From Acuticoccus sp. MNP-M23 (GTDB lineage Bacteria > Pseudomonadota > Alphaproteobacteria > Rhizobiales > Amorphaceae): DNA of 64,000 nucleotides. Below the pieces are notes generated by a model. The model saw only the letters and a program-made list of their open reading frames with translations. It was not told where the DNA came from and made no database searches. Both the position numbers and the translations under genes were made by a program. The stretch is from contig NZ_CP133480.1 in the NCBI RefSeq assembly GCF_031195445.1, positions 3,588,501 to 3,652,500 on the forward strand, read 5' to 3'. Positions within the stretch are counted from its first letter, which is position 1, and every line of letters starts with the position of its first letter. Below, piece after piece: positions 1 to 11,222 of this stretch.

Positions 1-864
1 GCTCTTTTGCAGGAACGCCATGACGGGGTTGGCGGGAAGGGCGCGGCGATCGATTTTTGCGGCAAGCCCGTCCGGCAGGATGCGGGGGATATTGCCGGTG
101 AGGCCGCCGCCGGTGATGTGCGCAACGGCCTTGATGGATGCGCCGTGGGACTTGAGCGCCGCCAGCACCGGGCGAACATAGATGCGGGTGGGCGCAAGGA
201 GCGCTTCGCCGAGCGTTCCGCCCTCGAAGGGCGCGGCCATATCCCATCCGTTGTCGGCGGCCAGCTTGCGGATGAGGGAATAACCGTTGGAGTGGGCGCC
301 GCTGGACGCCAGGCCGATCAGAACGTCGCCCTCCGCCAGAGTGTCGCGGGGGAGGACTTCGTCCCGTTTGACGGCGCCGACGGAGAAGCCGGCAAGATCG
401 TAATCGCCCTTGGCATAATGGCCGGGCATTTCCGCCGTTTCGCCGCCGATGAGGGCGCAGCCGGCGTCCTTGCAGCCGGCGGCTATGCTCTCGACCACGG
501 TGGCCGCGGCGGCAACGTCCAGCGCGCCGGTGGCGTAATAGTCGAGGAAGAAGAGCGGTTCGGCGCCCTGTGCGAGAATGTCGTTGACGCACATGGCCAC
601 AAGGTCGATGCCGATGCCCTCATGGCGGCCAAGGTCGGTGGCAAGGCGCAGCTTGGTGCCGACCCCGTCCGTTGACGCAATGAGGAGCGAGCCTTCGTGC
701 CCGGCTGCACCAAGGTCGAACGCAGCGCCGAAGCCGCCGAGGGCGGGCAGGGCGCCGGCGCGCTGGGTGGCCGCGGCGGCGGGCGTGATGCGATCGACAA
801 GCCTGTCACCGGCGGCAACGTCGACACCGGCCTCGGCGTAGGCCTTGAGGGGATCTTGAGACAT
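1..864 (-). CDS. purM: Phosphoribosylformylglycinamidine cyclo-ligase (AIR synthetase), 3' part missing
   Basis: PurM catalyses ATP-dependent ring closure of FGAM to AIR in purine biosynthesis. Read leftwards from the ATG at 864, 288 codons stay open to the window edge, so the C-terminus is missing. Family marks are visible in order: the N-terminal [14 protein letters not shown] start, the [12 protein letters not shown] glycine/aspartate loop, the [14 protein letters not shown] segment, [15 protein letters not shown], and [12 protein letters not shown] followed by [13 protein letters not shown]. The gene diverges from hdaA across a 177-bp gap, an arrangement common in alphaproteobacteria. The family is certain; only completeness is unknown. 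Confidence 0.97.
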   Translation of the reverse strand, partial: MSQDPLKAYAEAGVDVAAGDRLVDRITPAAAATQRAGALPALGGFGAAFDLGAAGHEGSLLIASTDGVGTKLRLATDLGRHEGIGIDLVAMCVNDILAQGAEPLFFLDYYATGALDVAAAATVVESIAAGCKDAGCALIGGETAEMPGHYAKGDYDLAGFSVGAVKRDEVLPRDTLAEGDVLIGLASSGAHSNGYSLIRKLAADNGWDMAAPFEGGTLGEALLAPTRIYVRPVLAALKSHGASIKAVAHITGGGLTGNIPRILPDGLAAKIDRRALPANPVMAFLQKS

Positions 865-1041
865 AATTGTTCCTGCGGATTGTCACTCCCTTGCCAGTTT
901 GGGGCGCGCTTTGGAAGCGCTGTCCACAGGCGATCCCGTGTTGAGGTGGGTAAAGCGGGTGTCACCGCAATGCGATGCGCACGCCTTGGCAGCGCGCTCT
1001 ATGGTCAGCTGGTCGCGCCCCGGCGGTGAGCGGAGAGTTTG

Positions 1042-1707
1042 ATGGAACAGCTTGTGCTGGATCTCGGCATGGTGGATGCGCCGCCGCACACGGTGGTGTC
1101 GCAGTCCAACGAGGCCGCGTATTCGCTGCTGTCGAAGTGGCCGAGCTGGCCCAACCCCATCGTTCTGGTGACGGGGCCGGACGGGTCCGGCAAGAGCCAT
1201 CTCGCCCGCCGCTTTGCTGAAACTGCCGACGTTGCCGTGGTGAATGGCGCGGCACTATGCGCCGACGATGCGCTGACGCTGGCCGAGGCCACCGTAGTGG
1301 TGGACGATGCGGACGTTGCGGCAGACCGGGCGCTGTTCCACCTCATCAATGCGGTGCGCAATGCGGGCGGGACGATGCTGCTGACGGCCTCGCGCCGCCC
1401 GGTGGGGGGCTTGCGCGATCTCGACTCCCGCCTGCGCGCCTTCCCGGAGGTGGCGCTTGAGCCGCCGGACGATGCGCTGATCCGCCGGGTCATGATCGAT
1501 GCGTTCCAGCGCCGCCAGTTGCCGGCGGAAAGTGCCGTCCTCGATTTCCTGATGGCGCGGATGGAGCGGACGCTTCACGATGCGATGCACTGGGTGGATG
1601 CGCTGGACAAGAAAGGGCTTGCGGAAAAGCGCGGGCTGACCCGGCCGCTGGCAGCGAGGCTTTTGCAGTCGGCTGGCGGTTCCGCTGCGGATGAGAGTGT
1701 GCCATAG
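1042..1707 (+). CDS. hdaA: DnaA regulatory inactivator HdaA (DnaA-related AAA+ protein)
   Basis: HdaA stimulates ATP hydrolysis on DnaA when bound to the DNA-loaded beta clamp and so prevents re-initiation of replication. The 221-residue protein begins with MEQLVLDL, whose QLVLDL matches the N-terminal clamp-binding motif of Hda proteins. A Walker A loop (GPDGSGKSHLA) and a Walker B-like TVVVDDADV follow, and there is no C-terminal DnaA DNA-binding domain. The ATG at 1042 is preceded at good distance by GGAGAG (1032-1037); an in-frame TTG at 1039 is less likely. It lies 39 bp upstream of ppk on the same strand. Confidence 0.93.
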   Translation: MEQLVLDLGMVDAPPHTVVSQSNEAAYSLLSKWPSWPNPIVLVTGPDGSGKSHLARRFAETADVAVVNGAALCADDALTLAEATVVVDDADVAADRALFHLINAVRNAGGTMLLTASRRPVGGLRDLDSRLRAFPEVALEPPDDALIRRVMIDAFQRRQLPAESAVLDFLMARMERTLHDAMHWVDALDKKGLAEKRGLTRPLAARLLQSAGGSAADESVP

Positions 1708-1746
1708 GCCCGGACGACCGCCGCCGAGAGAGGGATTCTGAAGGCA

Positions 1747-3912
1747 ATGGCCGCCGATTCCGTGAAGACCGATGCGTCCGCGCATTCGACCGAAGCGAAT
1801 GAGGGGCTGCGCACCAGTCCCGAGCGTTTCATCAACCGCGAGCTTTCCTGGCTCTCCTTCAACGAACGGGTTCTGGAGGAGGCGGCGAATCCGCACCACC
1901 CGCTTCTGGAGCGGCTGCGTTTCCTCTCGATTTCCGCCAACAATCTTGATGAATTTCTGATGGTCCGCGTTGCCGGCCTGATTGCGCAGCAGCGCGCCAG
2001 GGTGGACACGCGCAGCGACGACGGGCGCGGTCCCGGCGAGCAACTGGCGCGGATCGACGAGCGTGTGAAGGGCCTTCAGGCCAAGCAGCAGGAGCAGCTT
2101 CTTGCCCTGCGTGGGGAGCTGGCGGCGGTCGGCATCGAGATTGCCGAACCCGGCACGCTGGGCGATGCCGAGCTGGACAGCCTCGAAAACACCTTCCTCA
2201 GCCAGGTGTTTCCTGTGCTGACGCCGCTTGCCATCGACCCGGCGCACCCGTTCCCGTTCATTCCCAACCTCGGCTTTTCGCTGGTGCTGCAGCTGAAGGC
2301 ACCGGACGGCGAAAAGCGCATCGCGCTGGTGCGCATCCCGGCGCAGGTGCAGCGCTTCATCCGTCTTGAAGGCGGGGGACCGATTACGCGCTTCATCGCG
2401 CTTGGCAACGCCATCCGCCTGCATCTGGACCGGCTGTTCCCGGCGCATGACGTGCTGGCGACCGGCGCCTTCCGCGTGATCCGCGACAGCGACCTCGAAA
2501 TCGAGGAAGAGGCGGAAGATCTCGTGCGCACCTTCGAAAGCGCGCTGAAGCGGCGGCGGCGCGGTTCGGTGGTGCGCCTCGAAATCGAGGCGTCGACGCC
2601 CGACGAGCTTCGCACCTTCGTGGCCGGCGCGCTGGGGGTCGGCGAAAGCGGGATCATGGTGATCGAGGGGACGCTGGCGCTGAAGGACCTGTCGCAACTG
2701 GTCTCGCTGGAGCGGCCGGAATTGAAGTTCGCGCCCTACACGCCGCGCTTTCCGGAGCGTGTGCTGCAGCAGGGCGGCGACTGCTTTGCGGCCATCCGCG
2801 AAAAGGACATGGTGGTCCATCACCCGTACGAATCGTTCGACGTTGTGGCCCAGTTCGTGGCACAGGCCGCCGCTGACCCCGACGTCGTCGCCATCAAGCA
2901 GACGCTCTACCGCACGTCAAACGACAGCCCCATCGTGGCGGCGCTCATTGCAGCAGCAGATGCCGGCAAGTCCGTCACCGCACTCATCGAGATCAAGGCG
3001 CGCTTCGACGAGGAGGCCAACATCAGGTGGGCGCGCGACCTGGAGCGCGCCGGGGTGCAGGTGGTCTACGGGTTCCTGGAGCTGAAGACCCACGCCAAAC
3101 TGCAGATGGTGGTGCGGCGCGAAGGCGGGCAGCTTGCCACCTACGTGCACATCGGCACGGGCAACTACCACCCGATCACCGCCAAGATTTACACCGACCT
3201 GTCCTTCTTCACCGCCGACCCGGTGATCGCGCAGGACGTGGCGCGGGTGTTCAACTTCATAACCGGCTATGCCGAGCCCGCGGAGCTGAACCGGCTTGCG
3301 GTGTCGCCGCTGACGCTGCGCAAGCGGATCCTGGATCATATTGACGCGGAGATTGCGCATGTGCGGGCTGGCCGGCCCGGCGGGATCTGGATGAAGATGA
3401 ACTCGCTGGTGGATGTGAAGATCATCGATGCGCTTTACGATGCGTCGAGAGCGGGCGTCGAGATCGACCTCGTGGTGCGCGGCATCTGCTGCCTGCGGCC
3501 CGGCGTGCCCGGGCTTTCGGACAATATCCGGGTCAAATCCATCGTCGGGCGGTTTCTGGAACACAGCCGCATCTTCTGCTTCGGCAACGGGGCGGCGCTG
3601 CCGTCGCGCGAGGCTGTGGTCTACATCGGTTCGGCTGATCTGATGCCGCGAAATCTCGACAGGCGGGTGGAAACTCTGGTGCCGATCGACAATGAAACTG
3701 TGCACGAGCAGATACTTGATCAGATAATGGGCGTATCGCTCAGGGATAACCAGCAAAGTTGGCTCGTGTTGCCGGATGGCGGCCATGTCAGGATAGAAGC
3801 AGGCGAGGACGATATGGTGAACGCCCACGAATACTTCATGACCAACCCGTCGCTATCGGGCCGGGGACACGTGCAGAAGAAGCGCGAGTCCAAAGCGTTT
3901 GCGTTCGATTGA
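1747..3912 (+). CDS. ppk: Polyphosphate kinase 1
   Basis: PPK1 polymerises the gamma-phosphate of ATP into inorganic polyphosphate. The 721-residue protein carries the usual N-terminal [19 protein letters not shown] block and the two phospholipase-D-like C-terminal domains. His449 in the KTHAKLQMV motif aligns with the autophosphorylated histidine of the family, and HIGTGNYHP follows it. Length is normal. The stop codon overlaps the start of ppx (TGATG), so synthesis and breakdown of polyphosphate are translationally coupled. Confidence 0.97.
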   Translation: MAADSVKTDASAHSTEANEGLRTSPERFINRELSWLSFNERVLEEAANPHHPLLERLRFLSISANNLDEFLMVRVAGLIAQQRARVDTRSDDGRGPGEQLARIDERVKGLQAKQQEQLLALRGELAAVGIEIAEPGTLGDAELDSLENTFLSQVFPVLTPLAIDPAHPFPFIPNLGFSLVLQLKAPDGEKRIALVRIPAQVQRFIRLEGGGPITRFIALGNAIRLHLDRLFPAHDVLATGAFRVIRDSDLEIEEEAEDLVRTFESALKRRRRGSVVRLEIEASTPDELRTFVAGALGVGESGIMVIEGTLALKDLSQLVSLERPELKFAPYTPRFPERVLQQGGDCFAAIREKDMVVHHPYESFDVVAQFVAQAAADPDVVAIKQTLYRTSNDSPIVAALIAAADAGKSVTALIEIKARFDEEANIRWARDLERAGVQVVYGFLELKTHAKLQMVVRREGGQLATYVHIGTGNYHPITAKIYTDLSFFTADPVIAQDVARVFNFITGYAEPAELNRLAVSPLTLRKRILDHIDAEIAHVRAGRPGGIWMKMNSLVDVKIIDALYDASRAGVEIDLVVRGICCLRPGVPGLSDNIRVKSIVGRFLEHSRIFCFGNGAALPSREAVVYIGSADLMPRNLDRRVETLVPIDNETVHEQILDQIMGVSLRDNQQSWLVLPDGGHVRIEAGEDDMVNAHEYFMTNPSLSGRGHVQKKRESKAFAFD

Positions 3913-5447
3913 TGAGCGACCCGCAATGGCGTGAAGCGACCGAGATTGACGTCGGTCGGCGAATTGGCGACGGCGCTGTCGGCGTGATCGACGTCGGCTC
4001 CAACTCAATCCGGCTTGTGCTGTACGAGCGGGCCTCGCGCGCGCCGGCAGTGCTGTTCAACGAAAAGGTGCTGGCGGGGCTTGGCGCGGATCTGGCGGAC
4101 GCGGGCCGATTGTCCGACGATGCCATGTCGCGCACGCTCTCTGCCATTCGCCGGTTCATGACGGTGGCGCGTTCGGCCGATGCCAACGCGCTGACCATTC
4201 TGGCAACGGCAGCGGCGCGCGTTGCGGCCAATGGCGCGGAGTTCATGGCGCAGATCGAGGCGGCTGCGGGGGTTCCGGTCCGCGTGCTCGATGGGCGGGA
4301 AGAGGCCGAGATGGCCGCCAACGGCGTCCTGTGCGGTTTCTGGCAGCCCGACGGCGTGGTGGGGGACCTTGGCGGCGGCTCGCTCGAGCTGATCGACGCC
4401 GGAGACGACAGGCTGGGCATGGGCGAGAGTTTTCCGCTCGGCACCTTGCGGCTGAAGGGCGACGCGAAGGACTCGCTTGCCAAGGGTGCCGATCTGGTGG
4501 CCAAGGAGCTGGCCGCCTCCCGCCAGCTGCCGCTGCTTGCCGGTCGCAATTTTTACGCCGTGGGCGGCACGTGGCGCTCGCTCGTTCGGCTCCACATGGC
4601 GCAGACGTCCTATCCGGTTTCGGTGATGCACCATTATTCGGTGCCGGCGGACAAGCTGGAGGCGTTCTGCGACCTCATCATCTCCGACGGGCTGGACAAG
4701 ATGGATGGCACCAGCGTCGTTTCAAAGGGGCGGCGGCCGCTGGTTCCGTGGGGTGCGGTGGTGCTGCGCGAGATCATCCGGCGTGGCAAGCCGGAAGCGA
4801 TCGTCGCCTCTGCGCTCGGCGTGCGCGAGGGGCTGATCTACAGCGGCCTGACCGACGAGGAGAAGACGCGCGATCCGCTGATCCTTGCCAGCGAGGAGCT
4901 GGCGATCCTGCGGGCACGCTCGCCGGCAAACTGTGCAGAGCTGATCGGTTGGACCGCAGAGCTGTTCGAGGCAGTCGGCATTCGCGAGAGCGAGGAGGAG
5001 CGGCGCCTGCGCACGGCGGCCTGTCTGATGTCCGACATCGGCTGGCGCGCCCACCCCGATTACCGGGGCGATCAGGCGATTGCGATCATCTCCAACGTTG
5101 CGCTTTACGGGATCGACCATGCGGGGCGCGGCTATCTGGCGGCAACGCTGCACGACCGCTATGGCGGGCTGGCGGATGGCGCGGCAAGGCCCCCGGCCGA
5201 GGGCCTTTGCCCCAAGCGGCTGGCGCAGCGGGCAAAATTCCTCGCTCAGGCGTTCAAGGTGGCTTACGTGCTGGCGCCCGGCGTTGCCGGGATTCTGCCG
5301 CGCACCCACGTGAAGGTGGTGGACGGTTCGCTGGTGCTCGTCCTGCCCGAAGAGCTGGATACGCTGGATGGCGAACGGCCCCGCCGGCGACTGAAGCAGC
5401 TGGCCAAGCTGGTCAACCTCGATTCCAGGATTGCTATCGGCGGTTAG
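3912..5447 (+). CDS. ppx: Exopolyphosphatase / guanosine pentaphosphate phosphohydrolase (Ppx/GppA family)
   Basis: A 511-residue Ppx/GppA-family enzyme expected to release orthophosphate from polyphosphate chain ends. The actin-like ATPase fold shows as GVIDVGSNSIRLV near the N-terminus and GDLGGGSLEL further on, and the C-terminal half is HD-like. The ATG at 3912 overlaps the ppk stop; an upstream in-frame extension into ppk is not needed. The gene ends only 9 bp from the end of the convergent ABC ATPase gene. Confidence 0.93.
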   Translation: MSDPQWREATEIDVGRRIGDGAVGVIDVGSNSIRLVLYERASRAPAVLFNEKVLAGLGADLADAGRLSDDAMSRTLSAIRRFMTVARSADANALTILATAAARVAANGAEFMAQIEAAAGVPVRVLDGREEAEMAANGVLCGFWQPDGVVGDLGGGSLELIDAGDDRLGMGESFPLGTLRLKGDAKDSLAKGADLVAKELAASRQLPLLAGRNFYAVGGTWRSLVRLHMAQTSYPVSVMHHYSVPADKLEAFCDLIISDGLDKMDGTSVVSKGRRPLVPWGAVVLREIIRRGKPEAIVASALGVREGLIYSGLTDEEKTRDPLILASEELAILRARSPANCAELIGWTAELFEAVGIRESEEERRLRTAACLMSDIGWRAHPDYRGDQAIAIISNVALYGIDHAGRGYLAATLHDRYGGLADGAARPPAEGLCPKRLAQRAKFLAQAFKVAYVLAPGVAGILPRTHVKVVDGSLVLVLPEELDTLDGERPRRRLKQLAKLVNLDSRIAIGG

Positions 5448-5456
5448 GCGGCCGGA

Positions 5457-7316
<1,860 letters not shown>

Positions 7317-7716
7317 GGAACTTCCCTGTGCAGAGCCAGCGGGCATCCATCCGCGTCGCAATCATTGTGCCAACAGTGCTGCAAAGTAGCGATCAGGCAT
7401 GATTTATCAGGGAAGACGCGCGGTATAAGCCCTTCTTATGAAGTCGTTTCATAGTTTTTATCAATCGCATTCGACGTTGTGACAGGCGCGAATAAGATGC
7501 TGATTTTTGAGGAATATTTGGATCAAGGCCGCCATCGAGCGGCTGGCGCGGCGAAATCTGTGGCACTGCGGTTGCAATGACCGGTCTGATCTTGCCGGCT
7601 GGCATGGCTCCGGGGTGAGCCACGGCGTGAAAGCGACACTCAGGGTGTGCCGGGCGGCAATTGTCTCAGGCTGATGCGGCGCTTTTGCGGCCGCGAAAAC
7701 CGAGGGAGTGCGCAAA
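7317..7716. other. 400-bp divergent intergenic region of the ABC/isochorismatase locus
   Basis: No gene is apparent. The left-centre part (about 7380-7520) is clearly richer in A+T than its surroundings and should hold the divergent promoters for the ATPase gene (leftward) and the binding-protein operon (rightward). No promoter hexamers could be assigned with confidence. Confidence 0.5.
7437..7453. promoter_or_regulatory. Candidate operator: perfect inverted repeat
   Basis: TATGAA (7437-7442) and TTCATA (7448-7453) form a perfect 6-bp inverted repeat separated by 5 bp, inside the A+T-rich part of the divergent intergenic region. Size and position suit a dimeric repressor or activator site. 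No regulator gene is adjacent, so the binding protein is unknown. Confidence 0.35.
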
Positions 7717-9255
7717 ATGCACCTTGCATCGTCCACGAAGCAGACGCGGCGGTGGGTGGCTGCCCTGACGCTTGGAGGGTTGGCGGCCATGGCCGCAACG
7801 CCGGACGCGAAGGCTCAGACCCGCGTTACCGTCGCCGTCACCGAGACCATCGCCAGCCACAATCCGCACGCCGACAGCGTATCGCTGATGTATGCGGCCT
7901 GGTGCCAGGTCTACGGGTGCCTGTTCCACTACGACTTCGACACCGCATCGCATTATTCGATCGCGCTGAAGGACTGGGGGCTGAAGGACGATTCCAATCC
8001 GCTGGTGTGGTCCTTCACCCTGAAGGACGACCTCATGTTCCAGAACGGGACGCCGGTGACCACGGCCGACATCCTCCATTCGGTCGATCGCATCCGCAAC
8101 GATCCGCAAACCCGTCAGAGCCACAACGCCCGCTACATCGAGGACATTGTGGCGGTGGATGACCGCACCTTCGAGATCACCACCACCGAGCCGGTGGCGA
8201 CGCTGCCCTTCTACCTTGCCAATTTCATCATCTCTTCGAAGGACGTGTTCGACGAGTTCGGGCGGGAGGCTGCGGACCGCGAGCATCCGGTCGGCTTCGG
8301 GCCCTACAAGCTGAAGGAGCTTGTGGTCGACAACTACATGGTCATCGAGAAGGTGCCGGGGAACGAACTCGTCAGCGAGGACAACCCGGACGAGATCATC
8401 TTCAAGATCATGAAAGAGCCCGAGCAGCGGGTGACGGCGCTCCTGAACGGCGAAGTGCAGATCGCGCAGTTCATTCCGCCGCAGCTGGTGCCGCGGATCG
8501 AGCAGGCGCCGAACGCCGATGTGGCATGGGTGGACAGCGTGGAGCTGATGTTCCTGGCGATGAACCCCGAGTTCAAGCCGTGGGATGACAAGAGGGTGCG
8601 CCAGGCGGTGGCCTATGCCATCAACCGGCCGGCCATTGTGAAAGCCATTCTGCAAGGCCAGGCCAGCGTGCTCGACGGACCCGTGGGGCCGGGGCAGGTG
8701 GGGTACGATCCCGACAACAAGATGGGCTACGAATACGACCCCGAAAAGGCGAAGGCGCTGCTGGCCGAAGCCGGATACGCCGATGGCGTGGAGATCGAGT
8801 ACCAGACCCCGGTCGCCCGCTACATTGCTGACAAGCAAGTCTCCGAAGCGCTGGTGCCGATGCTGGAAGCGGTCGGCTTCAAGGTGAACTTCAAGACGCC
8901 GGAATGGGGCACCTTGTGGTCCAACGTGCAGAAGGGCGGCGTGCCGTTCTACTACATGGGCCGGGGCAGCGTGGTGGACCCGTCCGCCGCCCTCTCGCAA
9001 TATTTCGAGACCGGGGCGTCGCCGCGGATCGGCTTCTCCAGCGAGAAGGTCGACACACTCCTCAAGCAGGAGCGCCAGACCTTCGACCCCGAGGCGCGCA
9101 TGGAGGTCCTGGGTGAAGCCATGGCGGCGATCACCGAGGAAGCGCCGGCCCACTTCATGTGGCGCCACCAGATGGCCTGGGGGATCTCCAAGGCAATCGC
9201 GTACGAGCCGCTGCCGGATGCTTCAATCTTCGGCTGGGAAATTCACATGAAATGA
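7717..9255 (+). CDS. ABC transporter substrate-binding protein, family 5 (peptide/nickel type)
   Basis: A 512-residue periplasmic binding protein of SBP family 5 (DppA/OppA-like). The N-terminus has Arg residues, a hydrophobic core and a signal-peptidase-like end near DAKA, so export is expected. Family features include the segment around FTLKDDLMFQNGTPVTTADI and the later RQAVAYAINRPAIV. The ATG at 7717 has GAGGGA upstream at about nine bases; a GTG at 7708 is possible. It is the first gene of a nine-gene same-strand run. Family-5 proteins bind peptides, opines, glycosides, nickel and other compounds, so the ligand cannot be named. Confidence 0.92.
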   Translation: MHLASSTKQTRRWVAALTLGGLAAMAATPDAKAQTRVTVAVTETIASHNPHADSVSLMYAAWCQVYGCLFHYDFDTASHYSIALKDWGLKDDSNPLVWSFTLKDDLMFQNGTPVTTADILHSVDRIRNDPQTRQSHNARYIEDIVAVDDRTFEITTTEPVATLPFYLANFIISSKDVFDEFGREAADREHPVGFGPYKLKELVVDNYMVIEKVPGNELVSEDNPDEIIFKIMKEPEQRVTALLNGEVQIAQFIPPQLVPRIEQAPNADVAWVDSVELMFLAMNPEFKPWDDKRVRQAVAYAINRPAIVKAILQGQASVLDGPVGPGQVGYDPDNKMGYEYDPEKAKALLAEAGYADGVEIEYQTPVARYIADKQVSEALVPMLEAVGFKVNFKTPEWGTLWSNVQKGGVPFYYMGRGSVVDPSAALSQYFETGASPRIGFSSEKVDTLLKQERQTFDPEARMEVLGEAMAAITEEAPAHFMWRHQMAWGISKAIAYEPLPDASIFGWEIHMK

Positions 9256-9261
9256 CGTTCG

Positions 9262-9288
9262 GGCCGGGGGCGGCACACGCCCCCGGCC
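9262..9288 (+). other. Strong stem-loop after the binding-protein gene
   Basis: GGCCGGGGGC (9262-9271) and GCCCCCGGCC (9279-9288) form a perfect 10-bp stem with a 7-base loop, six bases after the binding-protein stop codon. No T-run follows, so it is more likely an mRNA 3'-end stabiliser or processing block than a terminator. Such structures allow more binding protein than membrane subunits to be made. Confidence 0.55.
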
Positions 9289-9325
9289 ACCATCTTGTGA
9301 CCTCCAATGAGCGAAGGCGGACGTG

Positions 9326-10333
9326 ATGGTCGGCTATATCCTGCGCCGCGCTGTTGGCACGATCCCCGTGATCCTGCTGATTTCCATGCTGGTGTTCATG
9401 CTGCTGCAGGCAGCACCCGGCGACCCGGCGGACATTCTGATCAACGATGAGGCGACGGCAGCCGATGTCGCCGAGGCGCGGGCCCGGTGGGGCCTCGATC
9501 AGCCTGTCATCGTCCAGTACGGCAATTTTCTGGCGTCCGCGCTGACGCTCGATTTCGGCGAAAGCTTTCGCTACGCGATGCCGGTGACGGACCTCATCAA
9601 GGAGCGCTTTCCGGCCACGCTGGAGCTGGCGTTCTTTGCCACCGTCTTTGCGCTGCTGATTGGCGTGCCGCTGGGGCTGGCGGCGGGCGCGCGGCCCAAT
9701 TCGTGGATCGACAACCTGGGTTCCTTGGGCGGCTTCTTCGGCATCTCGATGCCGAATTTCTGGCTCGCCATCATGCTGATCCTGCTGGTTTCGGGAGAAC
9801 TCAACCTGCTCCCGTCATCGGGCCGGCACACCTGGGGCATCGAGGTGGAGCCGATCACCGGCTTTCGCGTCTTCGACAGCCTCATTCAGGGGCAGTTTGC
9901 GGCGGCGTGGGATGCGTTTCTCTACGTGATCATGCCGGCCTTCGTTCTGGGCATCAACATGACCGGGATTTTGATGCGCATCACCCGCTCGTCGATCCTG
10001 GAAGTGATGAGCGAGGACTACATCATGACGGCGCGGGCCAAGGGCCTGTCGGGGAGCACCATCCTTTGGCGGCACGCGCTGCGCAACGCGATGGTGACCG
10101 TCATCACCATCGTCGGCTTGGAGTTCGGCGCGCTCCTGTCGGGCTCGATCATTGTGGAGACGGTGTTCTCCTGGCCCGGCATCGGCCAGCTGCTGCTCTC
10201 CGGCCTCGGCGCACGGGACTACCCGCTGATCACCGGCGTGGTGCTCGTCTACACCACGCTTTTCATTGTCGTGAACCTTGTTGTGGATCTTCTTTATGCC
10301 CTCACCGACCCGCGCATCCAGCTTGCCCGCTGA
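9326..10333 (+). CDS. ABC transporter permease, DppB/OppB type
   Basis: A 335-residue inner-membrane permease (BPD_transp_1 family). It starts with the typical YILRRAVGTIPVILLISMLVF first membrane segment. The cytoplasmic coupling motif is recognisable in DYIMTARAKGLS followed by WRHALRNAM. The ATG at 9326 is supported by AAGG at 9314-9317; GTG at 9323 is an alternative. It partners the next gene and the divergent fused ATPase. Confidence 0.93.
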   Translation: MVGYILRRAVGTIPVILLISMLVFMLLQAAPGDPADILINDEATAADVAEARARWGLDQPVIVQYGNFLASALTLDFGESFRYAMPVTDLIKERFPATLELAFFATVFALLIGVPLGLAAGARPNSWIDNLGSLGGFFGISMPNFWLAIMLILLVSGELNLLPSSGRHTWGIEVEPITGFRVFDSLIQGQFAAAWDAFLYVIMPAFVLGINMTGILMRITRSSILEVMSEDYIMTARAKGLSGSTILWRHALRNAMVTVITIVGLEFGALLSGSIIVETVFSWPGIGQLLLSGLGARDYPLITGVVLVYTTLFIVVNLVVDLLYALTDPRIQLAR

Positions 10334-11222
10334 CGCCGTCATCGCGCGCACCGGTGCGCGGTTTGCGGCCATTCACAAGGCGCTGCGTCCCTGGCTGACC
10401 ATGAAGGTGATCGTGGCCGGCGTGATCCTGGCCTTCTTTGTGGTGGCCGCGCTGTTTGCGCCCTTCGTGGTGCCGTTCGACCCCAACGGCCAGGACCTGA
10501 TGGCAGCGCTGACGCCGCCGCAATATTTTACCGGGCCGCATTTTCTGGGCACCGACCATGTCGGCCGCGACATTCTCAGCCGCGTGATCTACGGCGCGCG
10601 AATCTCGCTGCTGATCGCGCTGGTGGTGGTGGTTGTGTCGGGGCTGGTCGGCATGGCGCTGGGGCTGATCTCCGGCTATTTCGGCGGCTGGATCGACTTC
10701 GGCATCCAGAAATTCCTCGAAGTGTTCTGGGCCTTTCCGCCGCTGCTTCTGGCCATCGCCATTCTGGCGTTTCTGGGGCAGGGGCTGGGGGTTCTGATCC
10801 TGGCGCTGGCGATCCAGCGGTGGATCCCCTACTGCCGCGTTGCCCGCGCCAACACCATGAGCGTGAAGGAACGGGACTTCATCCATGCCGCCCGCGCCAT
10901 TGGCGCCAGCCGCAAGCGGATCATCCTGAGGCACGTCCTGCCCAACATCGTGCAGGCGGCGCTGGTGATCGGCACGTTTGCGATGGCGACCTCGATCATT
11001 GCTGAGGCGGCGCTGTCGTTCCTCGGTCTCGGCGTGCCGCCTTCGATCCCGACATGGGGTTCGATGCTGGCGGACGGGCGGACCTATATTTCCACATCGT
11101 GGTGGATGGCGCTGTTTCCGGGCCTCGCGATCTTCCTGACGGTCCTGTCGATCAACATGCTGGGCGACGCGCTGCGCGACAATCTCGACCCGCGGCTGAA
11201 ACGCTCGGGACAAAACACGTGA
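10296..11222 (+). CDS. ABC transporter permease, DppC/OppC type
   Basis: A second inner-membrane permease of 308 residues. An N-terminal OppC-type segment leads into VIAGVILAFFVVAALFAPF-like hydrophobic sequence, then HFLGTDHVGRDILSRVIYG, which is typical of DppC proteins. The EAA coupling region is present as RDFIHAARAIGAS. It overlaps the upstream permease gene by 38 bp; no strong ribosome-binding site is seen, so translational coupling is likely. Its stop overlaps the GTG start of the MFS gene. Confidence 0.92.
   Translation: MPSPTRASSLPADAVIARTGARFAAIHKALRPWLTMKVIVAGVILAFFVVAALFAPFVVPFDPNGQDLMAALTPPQYFTGPHFLGTDHVGRDILSRVIYGARISLLIALVVVVVSGLVGMALGLISGYFGGWIDFGIQKFLEVFWAFPPLLLAIAILAFLGQGLGVLILALAIQRWIPYCRVARANTMSVKERDFIHAARAIGASRKRIILRHVLPNIVQAALVIGTFAMATSIIAEAALSFLGLGVPPSIPTWGSMLADGRTYISTSWWMALFPGLAIFLTVLSINMLGDALRDNLDPRLKRSGQNT

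Noticed and set aside
1255-2823. Long minus-strand open frame (522 codons) antisense to hdaA/ppk
   Set aside because: No family features; it mirrors the third-position G+C bias of the real genes on the other strand.
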